Shown: positions 1 through 8,763, numbered from the stretch's first letter. The stretch is DNA of 14,719 nucleotides from Desulfobulbaceae bacterium (GCA_024643445.1 JAHEMX010000030.1:1-14719), one strand, 5' to 3'. Program-made: numbers and translations. The notes: generated by a model not told the origin, from the letters alone.

Positions 1-1200
1 CATTTCGTTGGTCATGGTGACAACTACTTTCCCTCCGTTCGGCATGGCCTGAATGCTATTCATCAGCAGGTTGGTCAGTACCTGCTGAATCTGGGGTCCG
101 TCAACATTGAGTACCACTTCGACATCATCCGCTTTATTCAGGGAGAAGGCCACCTGCTGTCTGCTGGCCATCGGGTAGAGCAGCTGAAATATCTGTTTTA
201 TCTGAAAAGCGATATTTTCCTGCGCAATATGTTGTTTCGGGCGTCGTGTGAAATCGAGCAACTGCCGGATGATGACGGTCATTCGTTCTGCCTGGTTTCT
301 GATAATGGTGGCACACGATACGATTTCCTCGGGGGTCAGACGTTCATTGATGATCATTTTTGCCCTGCCGTCAACGACATTGAGTGGCGTGCCCAGTTCG
401 TGGGCAATATCCGCCGAGAGCAGACCAAAGGTAGAGAGCCGCTCAGTGTGTCTGAGCTGATCCAGGGTCTTCAGGCGGGCATCATATTCGAATTTAATCT
501 TTTCATTGGCGATGATCAGGCGCGAGCACATGTCATTCATCGTGCGCGCCATGTCGGTCAGTTCATCGTTGCCGGTCACTGAGTGGTCAGGGCTCAGGTC
601 CCCTTCACCAATCCGTTTCGCCTGTTCCATAAGTTTGTTCAATGGCGCCCGTATTTTTCGGTCTATGAAAAAATAAAGGATCAGGCCGGAGATCAAGGCG
701 AGAAAGATGGTCACGGTAAAGGACCGGAGCAACGTGCTTTTGGTGTAGCTACTCAACGGAACAAGGGCCTGGCTCAGTTCCAGGGCTCCCTGTCTGGGTT
801 CGCCGATATCGACCGGAACATAGGTGTAGCGTCGAAGATCACCGTTCCTGCCCTGCAGCTTGAGCGACACCGCTTCGCCGCGGGCAAGGTCGTCGAATTG
901 TTCCTTTTCCGCACGGGTGAGAGGGATCTCATCAAACAAGGTATCCGTCCACACCCAGCGGATCTGCATGGTTTCCGACCTGCCTGCATCGTTGATCAAC
1001 TGGAGCGCCCTCTCTTCACCACTTTCCTGCCAGACATGGCTGATCATGCCGGAAATACTCCTGCCGTCCTGAACAGCATTGTTGATCATAGCCACTTCGA
1101 ATTGCCTTATTTCTGCTCGAATACTGAGGTACTCATCGATTCCTATCAGAGCGATCATGCCGAGCAACAAGTAGCCGAACAGGTGGTAGAAAAGTTTCAT
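1..1200 (-). CDS. Membrane-bound sensor histidine kinase (partial, C-terminus beyond left edge)
   Basis: Translating the minus strand from the ATG at 1200 gives 400 uninterrupted residues to the window edge. Two hydrophobic segments (about residues 6-22 and 158-178) flank a roughly 135-residue extracytoplasmic sensor region that I do not recognise. A HAMP-like linker (about 179-232) and a HisKA domain follow. The phosphoacceptor is His267 in LLSADIAHELGTPLN, and the N box of the ATPase domain (NLLMNSIQAMPNGG, Asn377 and Asn381) begins just before the edge, so the G1, F and G2 boxes lie outside. The start is supported by AGGAAG 2-3 bases before the ATG and by the membrane segment beginning at once. 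The protein should autophosphorylate on sensing a periplasmic signal. The H-box resembles NtrB/ZraS-type kinases that partner sigma-54 activators. Any partner would lie downstream, left of the window; this is inference. Ligand unknown. Confidence 0.9.
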   Translation of the reverse strand, partial: MKLFYHLFGYLLLGMIALIGIDEYLSIRAEIRQFEVAMINNAVQDGRSISGMISHVWQESGEERALQLINDAGRSETMQIRWVWTDTLFDEIPLTRAEKEQFDDLARGEAVSLKLQGRNGDLRRYTYVPVDIGEPRQGALELSQALVPLSSYTKSTLLRSFTVTIFLALISGLILYFFIDRKIRAPLNKLMEQAKRIGEGDLSPDHSVTGNDELTDMARTMNDMCSRLIIANEKIKFEYDARLKTLDQLRHTERLSTFGLLSADIAHELGTPLNVVDGRAKMIINERLTPEEIVSCATIIRNQAERMTVIIRQLLDFTRRPKQHIAQENIAFQIKQIFQLLYPMASRQQVAFSLNKADDVEVVLNVDGPQIQQVLTNLLMNSIQAMPNGGKVVVTMTNEM

Positions 1201-1645
1201 GACTTCCTGAATGTTATGAGCATGACAGGCCTGAATGCGAGTGGTCCGCCAAAAGGGTGGTTCGATGTCTGCGAACTGACCATGTCTTCCTTTAAGATGG
1301 CACCCGTTTATTTAACATCAGATCGAGTTGATCACAATACGAAGGTGGCTCATTCAAATAACGAAAGAAGAAAGTATGCACGGAAAAGCGGGCTTGCATG
1401 AATTCCCGTCCATTGCTTTGCGTACCCCGACCTTCCTTACTGCAAAGAAAAGACGAATACTCAAACTGCCGGGAGATGAATGGGTGAGGCACAGGGGGTA
1501 AAAAATCTGCTGAACGTGGCTTCTTTTCAAGAAAGACTTACAGGTTTTAGAGATATGAGGAGCGTCGGCTTTTTGGAAAGACGTCTCATCACCTGTTTGG
1601 CCTGTACGAAAAATTCTATTATTCAGCCTGTAAAGGGAGATACCT
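1201..1645. other. Intergenic region between divergent kinase and OYE genes; no gene supported
   Basis: This 445-base gap separates two divergently transcribed genes and should hold both promoters. I could not pick a convincing -35/-10 pair for either. Short open frames of about 60 codons on both strands lack ribosome binding sites and recognisable sequence. The only structure seen is an imperfect hairpin at 1555-1589 (ATGAG..CGTC paired with GACG..CTCAT), about 57 bases before the OYE start, which could be a leader structure or chance. Confidence 0.5.
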
Positions 1646-2731
1646 ATGACAGCATCACTTTTTGATCACCTGAGGGTCGGCGATCTGAAACTTAAGAACA
1701 GAATAGCCATGGCACCGATGACACGGGGCCGGGCCGGCGCTAGCCGAATACCCAACGACCTGATGGCAGAACACTATTTCCAGCGCTCCTCGGCCGGTCT
1801 TCTTATCACGGAAGCAACGGTGGTTTCGGCCCAGGGCAATGGCTGGATTGGATCGCCCGGGATATACACCGAGGCGATGGTTGCCGGATGGCGCAAGATC
1901 ACCGGCCGTGTTAAGCCGACCGGTACGCAGATGTTTTTGCAGATGTGGCATTGCGGAAGGGCATCTCACAGCGACTTTCATAACGGAGAACTGCCGGTCT
2001 CCGCCTCGGCGATTAAATTAAGAGGTGATAAGATCCATACACCGCTCGGTAAAAAAGATTACGAGATTCCCCGGCCAATGACGGTCGACGAGATAAAGGC
2101 TACGGTAAACGATTATCGTCAAGCCGCCCTGAACGCCAAAAACGCCGGTTTTTCCGGAGTTGAAGTGCACAGCGCCAACGGCTATCTGCTCAATCAGTTT
2201 CTCGATTCCAGCACCAATGTGCGTGATGATGCCTATGGCGGCAGCCTGGAAAACAAGTATCGTTTCCTGCGTGAGGTGCTTGGGGCGGTGCTTGAAATCT
2301 GGCCCGCACAGCGGGTTGGCGTTCGTCTGTCTCCCAACGGTGTCTTTAACGACATGGGAAGTGAAGATTTTCGTGAGACCTATCTCTTTACCATCAAGCA
2401 GCTCAGCAAACTGGATCTCGGCTACGTTCACATCATGGATGGTCTGGCATTCGGGTTCCATGGAAAAGGTGAGCCGATGACAATGGCGGAATTCAGGGAG
2501 CACTACAAGGGGGTTATCGTTGGTAATTGCGGTTATACCAAAGAGGACGCCCAGGCCCGTCTTGCTGCCGGCAGTATCGATATTGCCGCCTTCGGACGGC
2601 CTTTTATCAGCAATCCCGATCTGGTCGAGCGGCTGCAGAATAACTGGCCGCTTGCCCCGTCCGATGACATGTCCCTGTGGTACACGCCGGGGGCCGAGGG
2701 CTATACGGACTACCCGTCATATTCCGCCTGA
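1646..2731 (+). CDS. NADH:flavin oxidoreductase / Old Yellow Enzyme family (NemA/OPR-like ene-reductase)
   Basis: A 361-residue FMN-dependent TIM-barrel enzyme of usual OYE length. Visible signatures are MAPMTR near residues 22-27 (Thr26 is the usual flavin-tuning position), QMWHCGRASH at 99-108, and the catalytic HSANGY at 175-180, which gives His175, Asn178 and Tyr180 in the same spacing as OYE1 His191/Asn194/Tyr196. YGGSLEN at 197-203 and the phosphate-binding GRPFISNPDL at 317-326 follow. The family reduces activated C=C bonds of enals, enones, maleimides or nitro compounds using NAD(P)H; the physiological substrate here cannot be read from sequence. The start is well supported by AAGGGAGA about six bases before the ATG. 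The gene is alone, with a divergent kinase upstream and a terminator directly after the stop. No extra Fe-S domain is present, so it is not a 2,4-dienoyl-CoA reductase. Confidence 0.93.
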   Translation: MTASLFDHLRVGDLKLKNRIAMAPMTRGRAGASRIPNDLMAEHYFQRSSAGLLITEATVVSAQGNGWIGSPGIYTEAMVAGWRKITGRVKPTGTQMFLQMWHCGRASHSDFHNGELPVSASAIKLRGDKIHTPLGKKDYEIPRPMTVDEIKATVNDYRQAALNAKNAGFSGVEVHSANGYLLNQFLDSSTNVRDDAYGGSLENKYRFLREVLGAVLEIWPAQRVGVRLSPNGVFNDMGSEDFRETYLFTIKQLSKLDLGYVHIMDGLAFGFHGKGEPMTMAEFREHYKGVIVGNCGYTKEDAQARLAAGSIDIAAFGRPFISNPDLVERLQNNWPLAPSDDMSLWYTPGAEGYTDYPSYSA

Positions 2732-2740
2732 ACCGGAGGA

Positions 2741-2771
2741 GCGGATGTTCCGTTCAGGAGCATCCGCTTTT
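2741..2771 (+). terminator. Rho-independent terminator after the OYE gene
   Basis: GCGGATG (2741-2747) pairs perfectly with CATCCGC (2761-2767). The stem can extend inward through TCC/GGA, and TTTT follows at once. It begins nine bases after the OYE stop codon. The structure reaches the last bases of the convergent dehydrogenase gene (stop at 2770-2772), so the stem might also slow transcription from the other side, though there is no T tract in that direction. Confidence 0.85.
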
Positions 2772-5601
2772 ACTCCCACTTCGGATTGGTCACCTCGTCG
2801 ACAAGGTAGAGCAGTGAGCGGTAGGGGATACCGGCGTGCAGGGACAATCCTACCTCGCAGGTCTTGCTCGTCGAGTAGCCCGCCTCGCAGGAGCAGACGT
2901 GCTGCTCGAGATCAGCAAGAGCTGACTCGTTTAATTCCGGGAAATTGAACCCCCGGTCCCCGGCAAATCCGCAGCAGTAGACGTCCTGGGGCCATACTAC
3001 CCTGGTGGCGCAGGCCTGGGCGAGCTCGAGAAGTTTGTTCTCCAGTCCCATTTTTCTGGTGCTGCAGGTCGGATGAATGGCGATCGTGGCTGTTTTCTGG
3101 GTGAAGGTCAATTTATCCATCAGAAAACTCAGCACAAATTCAATCGGTTCATAGAGTGTCAGTCGTTTGTCCAGGGTTGTTTTCATGCGCTGCAGACAGG
3201 GGCTCGTGTCACAGAGAATCGGGATAGCCCCGTCCTTCGAGGCCTCCAGGAGGCGGTCCGAGAGCTGGGCTGACTTGCGATCTGCTTCAGCCATAAACCC
3301 TTTACTTTCAAAGGCCTGACCGCAGCAGAGGGTATCGATCTGTTCCGGGTAGATGATTTCGTATCCTGCCTTGTTAAGCAGTGAGACGGTTTTCTCCGGC
3401 AGGCTCTCCCGTTCAGTGTCCTCGCGTGCCGGGCCGCTCATGGCACGGCTGGCACAACTGGGAAAGTAGACGACCTTGAGCGGATTGGACTGTACGATCA
3501 GTTTCGGCTGGATCTTTTTGACACCCGACGGCATTTCCCTGTTCCACAGCGGCAGGTTGTTCAGTGTCAGCTTCCTGGCAATCGTCGAGGCCTGTTCCAT
3601 GAAGGCGGTGCCGGTGTATTTATGTACGACATCAACCGCATTGAGGGTGTGGCTGATGGTGCGGGCAACACCGCCAAAGCCTGAACCCACTGCCCCGGCA
3701 ATTCTGTTGGCCAGATTACCATGGGCTTCTTCGCGCAGGGCTTTGATCATTTTACCGGTATCGATGCCAACCGGGCAGCGTGTAGCGCAAAGACCGTCAG
3801 CGGCGCAGGTGTCCATTCCCGGATACTGGTAGAGCCGGGCAAACCGCCTCAGTTCGCCGGTATTGCCGCCGGACTCGAGCCGACGGCTGATTTCCCGCCT
3901 GCCGGCGATGCGCTGGCGAGGCGTAAAGCTGAGATTTCGCGAAGGACAGACCGGTTCGCAGAAACCGCATTCGATACACTTGTCGGCAATCTCATGGGTA
4001 GCCGGCAGGGGCTTGAGGTTGTGGATGTGCGCTTCGGCATCCTCGTTGATGATGACCCCGGGATTCAGGAGGTTGTCGGGGTCGAAGAGTTTCTTGATTC
4101 CTTTCATCAGTTCAAAGGCAGCCGTTCCCCACTCCTTTTCCACGAAAGGCGCCATATTTCTGCCGGTGCCGTGCTCTGCCTTTAACGAGCCGTCATAGGT
4201 GGAAACCACCATATCAACGACCTCCGCCATGAAATCACGATAACGGACCACCTCCGTCTGGATGGAGAAGTCCTGGGTGAAGACGAAATGGAGGTTGCCT
4301 TCAAAGGCGTGGCCGAAGATGATCGCCTCGTTATAGTGGTAGATGGTGAAGAGCGACTGGAGTTCAAGCGCCGCACTGGCCAGACGTTCTGTCGGAAAGG
4401 CAACATCTTCAATGATCACGGTGGTGCCTGTTTCGCGAACCGCACCCACTGCCGGGAAGAGGCCTTTGCGGATCTTCCACAGGGCCTGGTATTCTTCCGG
4501 AACGGCGGTGAATGATATCGGCATGACCGTGTCGAAATCTGACAGGCATCGGGTTACCTGTTCTACCTGGCCGGCCAGTTTGTCCGGATCGTTGGTACGG
4601 GTCTCGACCAGAAGCGCGGTAACGGTTTTATCAAGTCCCTTGAGATACCCAGGCATGCCGGCACTGTTTTCCACCGAGGCAAGACTGGCCCGATCCATCA
4701 ACTCCGCCGCGGCTACCGGTTGTTTGCGCAGGAGCGGGATGGCCTTGCAGGCATCCTCCATATTCTTGAAAAGGATGAGGGCGGTGGCCTTGTGCCGGTG
4801 TTCAACGACCGTTTTAAAACTGGTGTCGGAGATAAAGGCCAGGGTCCCTTCTGAACCGACCATCAGGTGGGACATGATATCGATCGGGTCTTCATATTCA
4901 ATAAGGGCGTTGAGGCTGTAGCCGGTGGTATTCTTGATCTTGAACTTGTGCTTTATCCTCTGCGCGAGGGTGCTGTCGCCCAGGACCCGCCGGCGAAGGT
5001 CGGCCAGCCCCTGAAGCAGCGGCGCGTGGCTTTTTCTGAAATCGGCTACACTTCTGTCGTCAGAGGTGTCAACCACCGTGCCATCGGCAAGGATGAGACG
5101 AACGCTTTCGAGGGTCTGGTAGCTGTTCTGCTCGACTCCGCAGCACATGCCGCTGGCATTATTGGCCAGAATACCGCCAATTTTGGCAGAATCTATGGAG
5201 GCCGGATCCGGCCCGATTTTCCGATCAAACGGAGCCAGCTGCCGATTGGCAAAACTGCCGATGATGCCGGGCTGCAGGCTGATGAGCTGAGCGTCATCCG
5301 AGATACGGCAGCGATCCCATCCCCGGCCGAGACGAACGAGAATACTGTCCGTGATGGATTGTCCGGAAAGAGATGTTCCGGCTGCCCGGAAGGTTACCGG
5401 AAGTTTGCGCTTGCGGGCTTCCCGCAAAACGACACACACGTCTCTCTCGCTTTCCACATCGACGATAATCTGCGGAACGAGGCTGTAAAAGCTGGCATCG
5501 GCGCCAATGGCGACTTTTCGCAGAGGGTCGGTGATAATGTTTTCTTTGGCCAGTGATTTCCTGATGGCACGATGGAATTCACGGTATTCTCGAGTAAGCA
5601 T
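2770..5601 (-). CDS. FAD-linked, [4Fe-4S] and CCG-domain 2-hydroxyacid dehydrogenase, probably respiratory D-lactate dehydrogenase (Dld-II type)
   Basis: A 943-residue fusion. Residues about 40-265 form a PCMH-type FAD-binding domain (RAAGTSLSGQ at 72-81, GPDPASIDSAKIGGILANN at 130-148, VGSEGTLAFI at 248-257). Residues about 270-520 form the FAD-oxidase C-terminal domain (IFGHAFEGNLHF, EHGTGR, LFDPDNLLNPG). Two ferredoxin motifs follow, at 542-553 (CIECGFCEPVCP) and 599-610 (CAADGLCATRCP). The C-terminal half carries two cysteine-rich CCG segments (CCG at 759-761 and 876-878), as in GlcF and HdrD. Length and order match Dld-II, which oxidises D-lactate to pyruvate and passes electrons to the quinone pool. 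D-2-hydroxyglutarate dehydrogenases of the YdiJ type share this architecture but are somewhat longer, so the substrate is inferred. GGAGG before ATG 5601 fixes the start. No membrane segment is seen. The second motif has Asp602 where a ligand Cys is usual. Confidence 0.9.
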   Translation of the reverse strand: MLTREYREFHRAIRKSLAKENIITDPLRKVAIGADASFYSLVPQIIVDVESERDVCVVLREARKRKLPVTFRAAGTSLSGQSITDSILVRLGRGWDRCRISDDAQLISLQPGIIGSFANRQLAPFDRKIGPDPASIDSAKIGGILANNASGMCCGVEQNSYQTLESVRLILADGTVVDTSDDRSVADFRKSHAPLLQGLADLRRRVLGDSTLAQRIKHKFKIKNTTGYSLNALIEYEDPIDIMSHLMVGSEGTLAFISDTSFKTVVEHRHKATALILFKNMEDACKAIPLLRKQPVAAAELMDRASLASVENSAGMPGYLKGLDKTVTALLVETRTNDPDKLAGQVEQVTRCLSDFDTVMPISFTAVPEEYQALWKIRKGLFPAVGAVRETGTTVIIEDVAFPTERLASAALELQSLFTIYHYNEAIIFGHAFEGNLHFVFTQDFSIQTEVVRYRDFMAEVVDMVVSTYDGSLKAEHGTGRNMAPFVEKEWGTAAFELMKGIKKLFDPDNLLNPGVIINEDAEAHIHNLKPLPATHEIADKCIECGFCEPVCPSRNLSFTPRQRIAGRREISRRLESGGNTGELRRFARLYQYPGMDTCAADGLCATRCPVGIDTGKMIKALREEAHGNLANRIAGAVGSGFGGVARTISHTLNAVDVVHKYTGTAFMEQASTIARKLTLNNLPLWNREMPSGVKKIQPKLIVQSNPLKVVYFPSCASRAMSGPAREDTERESLPEKTVSLLNKAGYEIIYPEQIDTLCCGQAFESKGFMAEADRKSAQLSDRLLEASKDGAIPILCDTSPCLQRMKTTLDKRLTLYEPIEFVLSFLMDKLTFTQKTATIAIHPTCSTRKMGLENKLLELAQACATRVVWPQDVYCCGFAGDRGFNFPELNESALADLEQHVCSCEAGYSTSKTCEVGLSLHAGIPYRSLLYLVDEVTNPKWE

Positions 5602-5939
5602 GGATCCTCCACAGGCTCTATCTGGTAAGGAGTATTATTGTTTTCGAAGGAAACTATTTCTGTAACATAGTTGCAGAACTATGTCGATACTGTTGTCGCT
5701 CCCGTATTTCACGGGGATCTAACCGGGTAGATACGAGTGTGAGACGATTGCACGGCTGACGCCCTGCAGGGGAATGATTGTCTGAAATGCAGTTCTGGAG
5801 AGGTCAGATCCGCAGGCGAGTAATGCGGTATCTCCCGTCTTTCAGTTGAGGCATCAGACGATCTGGGCTATGATGGTTGCGATAAGAGAATGCTCCGGGG
5901 CATCATATGCAACCGGCGGAAAACGACAGGAAGTATTCG
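5602..5939. other. Intergenic region between divergent dehydrogenase and Nudix genes
   Basis: About 340 bases without a supported gene. It contains the 8-bp inverted repeat listed separately at 5665-5684, a 10-bp palindrome CCCTGCAGGG at 5762-5771 of doubtful meaning, and a nested hairpin at 5875-5914 (outer GGTTGC/GCAACC, inner ATGC/GCAT) just before the Nudix start. Both promoters must lie here; none is clear for the Nudix gene. Confidence 0.5.
5665..5684. promoter_or_regulatory. Perfect inverted repeat, candidate operator of the dehydrogenase gene
   Basis: ACATAGTT (5665-5672), spacer GCAG, AACTATGT (5677-5684) is a perfect 8-bp inverted repeat with a 4-base centre. It lies 64-83 bases upstream of the minus-strand dehydrogenase start. 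Reading the minus strand, weak candidate promoter boxes follow it (TTACAG, 17 bases, AACAAT), so a dimeric repressor or activator bound here could control the gene. The regulator is unknown; a GntR/LldR-type or LysR-type protein would be usual for lactate genes, but none is encoded in the window. Confidence 0.5.
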
Positions 5940-6482
5940 ATGAACAGTATCTCAATGTTTCATAAAGAATCAGCAGAAAAGGTTGAACCGGAAGCCGCGG
6001 TGGCCATTATCCGCTCGCTCGAGCCGACCGAAGCCATCCTGCTGGTGCGCAGGGCCAGCAATACGCGGGATCCCTGGTCCGGCCATTTTGCCTTTCCGGG
6101 CGGCAGGTGGGAAAAGCGGGATAAGAGCATTTACGAAACCTGCATTCGAGAGGTTTGTGAAGAGACGGGAATAACACTGTCTGCGGAATCGCTGGAATAT
6201 GTTCTGGTCCCTTCCTACGCAGGAAGAAATGTCAAGGCACCGGTGCTCGTCCAGCCATATCTGTTTGCCTTTTCCACCCGGCCGGAAGTTATTGTTGAAC
6301 CTGCCGAAATCGACAGCTACCTGTGGATTGACACAGACCTGTTCAGAGATACCAACAGACACATTGTGACTGAACCATTGCCCGGCAGAGTTCGACCGGC
6401 CTTCCCGCTCGGAGATTATTACGTCTGGGGGTTCACCTATCACCTGCTCTGTTCGGTTCTGCAGGTGGAGTCTGTTCTATAA
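5940..6482 (+). CDS. Nudix hydrolase, CoA-pyrophosphatase (NudL/NUDT7-8) type
   Basis: A 180-residue Nudix domain protein. FPGG and RWEKRDKSIYETCI, then REVCEETGI, form the Nudix helix; the spacing between GG and RE matches NudL-type CoA pyrophosphatases rather than the strict GX5EX7 form. The preceding DPWSGHFAFPGG is typical of this branch. The metal-binding Glu residues of REVCEE are intact. Known members cleave CoA or acyl-CoA to 3',5'-ADP and phosphopantetheine; substrate here is inferred from branch resemblance. The ATG at 5940 is preferred because AGGAAG lies seven bases before it; an in-frame ATG at 5907 would add eleven residues but has only a weak GGGG and sits in a hairpin. The gene converges on the hybrid kinase, whose stop codon lies 23 bases beyond; I see no terminator in that gap. 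Confidence 0.88.
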   Translation: MNSISMFHKESAEKVEPEAAVAIIRSLEPTEAILLVRRASNTRDPWSGHFAFPGGRWEKRDKSIYETCIREVCEETGITLSAESLEYVLVPSYAGRNVKAPVLVQPYLFAFSTRPEVIVEPAEIDSYLWIDTDLFRDTNRHIVTEPLPGRVRPAFPLGDYYVWGFTYHLLCSVLQVESVL

Positions 6483-6505
6483 TAAGGTGGGCGCTTATCT
6501 CTGTT

Positions 6506-8476
6506 TCAGGTCTTCAGACTTTTGCTCAAGCATCTCTGAACGGCTTGCGCCAAGGTTTTTGGCGTGATTGGCTTGTGCATGAAGTTGATCTCTTTTGCAT
6601 CAATGCCATGCTCGACAATGGTGTTTTCCGCATATCCCGACATGAACAGGATTTTCAGCCGGGGATATTGCTTGCTCAGCACCGCGGCAGCTTCCGGACC
6701 GCTCATCTCCGGCATGACCACGTCCGTCAGTAGCAAGTCTATGGTGCCATGGAAGCGGCTGGCGGATTCAATGGCTTCCCTGCCATTACTTGCTTCAAGG
6801 ATGGTGTATCCCAGATCGGCAAGGATCCCGACACACATGGTTCTCAGGGCATGATCATCCTCCGCGAGCAGAATCGTTCCTGATCCTTGTACCAGAGATC
6901 CCGCCGCCTTCGGGGCATCCAGATTGCCGTTCCGGAAAGCATCGGCAGATCGGGGAAAAAACAGTTTGAAGCTTGTCCCTTTTCCGGGTGCACTCTCGAC
7001 GGTTATGGTGCCGTTGTTTTGCTTCACTATGCCATATACGGTCGAAAGGCCGAAACCGGTACCGATATCTTTTGGTTTCGTGGTAAAAAATGGCTCGAAA
7101 ATCCGCGACTGCACCTTCGGGGGCATGCCGATACCGTCGTCGGTAAAACAGAGCAAGACATAATCGCCACTGGTGAGGGCATAGTGGGCTGCATCGTTTC
7201 CGCCAAATGAGCAGTTTTTGATTTCAAGGGTCAGCCTGCCGCCTTCAGGCATGGCATCTCGCGAATTGACCGCCAGGTTGAGGATGATCTGTTCAAACTG
7301 GGAGCGGTCCATACGGATTGGCCAGGGCTGGGTTTCCAGCACCGTCTCTATGCTGACACTCGCATCAAACAACCGTTCCAGCATAGGTAAAAGGGTCTTG
7401 ACCTCATCAGCCAGGTTCAGTGACTGCGGCCTGACAACCTGTTTTCTGCTGAAGCCGAGGAGCTGCTGGGTGAGGCGGGTGGCGCGTGTTCCTGCCTGGC
7501 TGATCTGCTCGATTTTTGGACGCAATGGATTGTCTTCAGCCATCTGATGCAGACAGATATCGGAATAGCCATTGATGACACTCAATATGTTATTGAAATC
7601 ATGGGCAATGCCTCCAGAGAGGCGGCCAATGGCTTCCATCTTCTGTACCTGCTGCAGCTGGTTCTCAAGGTTCTTCGTCCTGGTCGAGTCATGCACCTTG
7701 GCAACAACCGTGGTTACCGTCCCGGTGTCGTCAAATACCGGATAGAAGGTGGAATCGACATACCGTTCCCCCCACTCGGGAAAGGTACGCCACGAACTGG
7801 AACGCACGACCTCTCCTTGGAAGGCCCGGTCAATTTCCGGCTTCATGAAGGTGTCGAAAAGATGTTTGCCGACAATTTCGCTTACCGGTTTTCCGATAAT
7901 GAATTCCCGAGGCTGAGAATAAGCGGCGCACCATGCTTCGTTGACGGCCAGATGACGATAGTCCCTGTCGAGCGTTGCCATCAGGTCGTCGACCGTGGCG
8001 GTGATGATCTCGTACTGGTGCAATCGCTCTTCTTTCTGAATGAGATCGGTGATATCATCAGAGGAGCCAAGAATTCCAATAATCTCTCCTCCCCTGTTCA
8101 GCAGCGGCACCTTGTTTGTCCTGAGCCAGTGGCGGTTTCCATCAGCCTGCACCTGGGGTTCGATGATATTGTATTCGGCCTGGTTGTTCTGCATGACCCG
8201 TTCATCGCAGAGACGGAAGAAATCGGCTTCCTCTTTTGTCCAGGGCAGGTCATAGTCAGTAAGCCCGCATATCTCGCCGGGATCCCCAAGGCCGGCTGCC
8301 CCGGCAAATCTTTTATTGCACCCGTGATACTCAAGCGCTCTGTCTTTCCAGAAAACGCAGTGGGGGAGAGCGTTGAGGATCAGTTTTAAAATCTCACTGT
8401 CCGCCTGTCCCGATTGAAACAAGTCTGCTTCGTTGGTGAAAAATGAAAGTTCCGGATGTGGTTTTTTCCTTTCCAT
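6506..8476 (-). CDS. Soluble hybrid sensor histidine kinase (PAS-PAS-HisKA-HATPase-REC)
   Basis: From the ATG at 8476 the protein has 656 residues. Two PAS domains occupy about 30-145 (with PCVFWKD and the HWLRTNKVPL strand) and about 150-265. HisKA has His292 in LSGGIAHDFNNILSVI. The HATPase domain shows the N box NLAVNSRDAMPEGG, G1 DDGIGM, F box FEPFFTT and G2 GTGFGLSTVYGIV. A receiver domain ends the protein, with acidic residues at about 539-541, phosphoacceptor Asp585 (LLTDVVMPEMSG) and Lys635 (HKPITP). There is no membrane segment, so it is cytoplasmic and probably senses a small molecule or redox state through PAS. An in-frame TTG at 8530 would add 18 residues; neither start has a clear ribosome binding site. 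No DNA-binding response regulator lies next to it, so it looks like an orphan or a phosphorelay member. Confidence 0.93.
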   Translation of the reverse strand: MERKKPHPELSFFTNEADLFQSGQADSEILKLILNALPHCVFWKDRALEYHGCNKRFAGAAGLGDPGEICGLTDYDLPWTKEEADFFRLCDERVMQNNQAEYNIIEPQVQADGNRHWLRTNKVPLLNRGGEIIGILGSSDDITDLIQKEERLHQYEIITATVDDLMATLDRDYRHLAVNEAWCAAYSQPREFIIGKPVSEIVGKHLFDTFMKPEIDRAFQGEVVRSSSWRTFPEWGERYVDSTFYPVFDDTGTVTTVVAKVHDSTRTKNLENQLQQVQKMEAIGRLSGGIAHDFNNILSVINGYSDICLHQMAEDNPLRPKIEQISQAGTRATRLTQQLLGFSRKQVVRPQSLNLADEVKTLLPMLERLFDASVSIETVLETQPWPIRMDRSQFEQIILNLAVNSRDAMPEGGRLTLEIKNCSFGGNDAAHYALTSGDYVLLCFTDDGIGMPPKVQSRIFEPFFTTKPKDIGTGFGLSTVYGIVKQNNGTITVESAPGKGTSFKLFFPRSADAFRNGNLDAPKAAGSLVQGSGTILLAEDDHALRTMCVGILADLGYTILEASNGREAIESASRFHGTIDLLLTDVVMPEMSGPEAAAVLSKQYPRLKILFMSGYAENTIVEHGIDAKEINFMHKPITPKTLAQAVQRCLSKSLKT

Positions 8477-8763
8477 AGGTGACGATACTATGTTTTTCGC
8501 CGCAGCGAGATGGTTGCCAGCTCTCAGCAATGCTGCAACATAAGGATCTTCTTAAAATGGTAATGGACTTAGTGATAATTGTCATCAACAATGTGGCCCT
8601 TGTCTCTGTCAGGCTGCGCCCGGCTGCCAGGCAGGCCAAGGGATTCGTTACCTGGCGGGATGACGGTTGCGGCAGACAGCGACAGATGACCAGTCCGGCG
8701 GCACGCGGGGGACCATAAACATTTAATTGTTCGTAAGCCATGAAAACAGTTTGCTCTTTTCCA

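Noticed and set aside
583..1401. 272-codon open frame on the plus strand
   Set aside because: It lies antisense to the sensor kinase, whose HAMP, HisKA and N-box motifs are clear on the minus strand; the plus-strand product has no domain character.
1480..1665. Short plus-strand frame overlapping the OYE start
   Set aside because: No ribosome binding site or recognisable sequence, and it overlaps a well-supported gene start in another frame.
4867..5556. 229-codon open frame on the plus strand
   Set aside because: It is the complement of the FAD-binding domain of the dehydrogenase; long antisense frames are common in GC-rich coding DNA.
7547..8389. 280-codon open frame on the plus strand
   Set aside because: It is antisense to the PAS-PAS region of the hybrid kinase and has no recognisable motifs or ribosome binding site.
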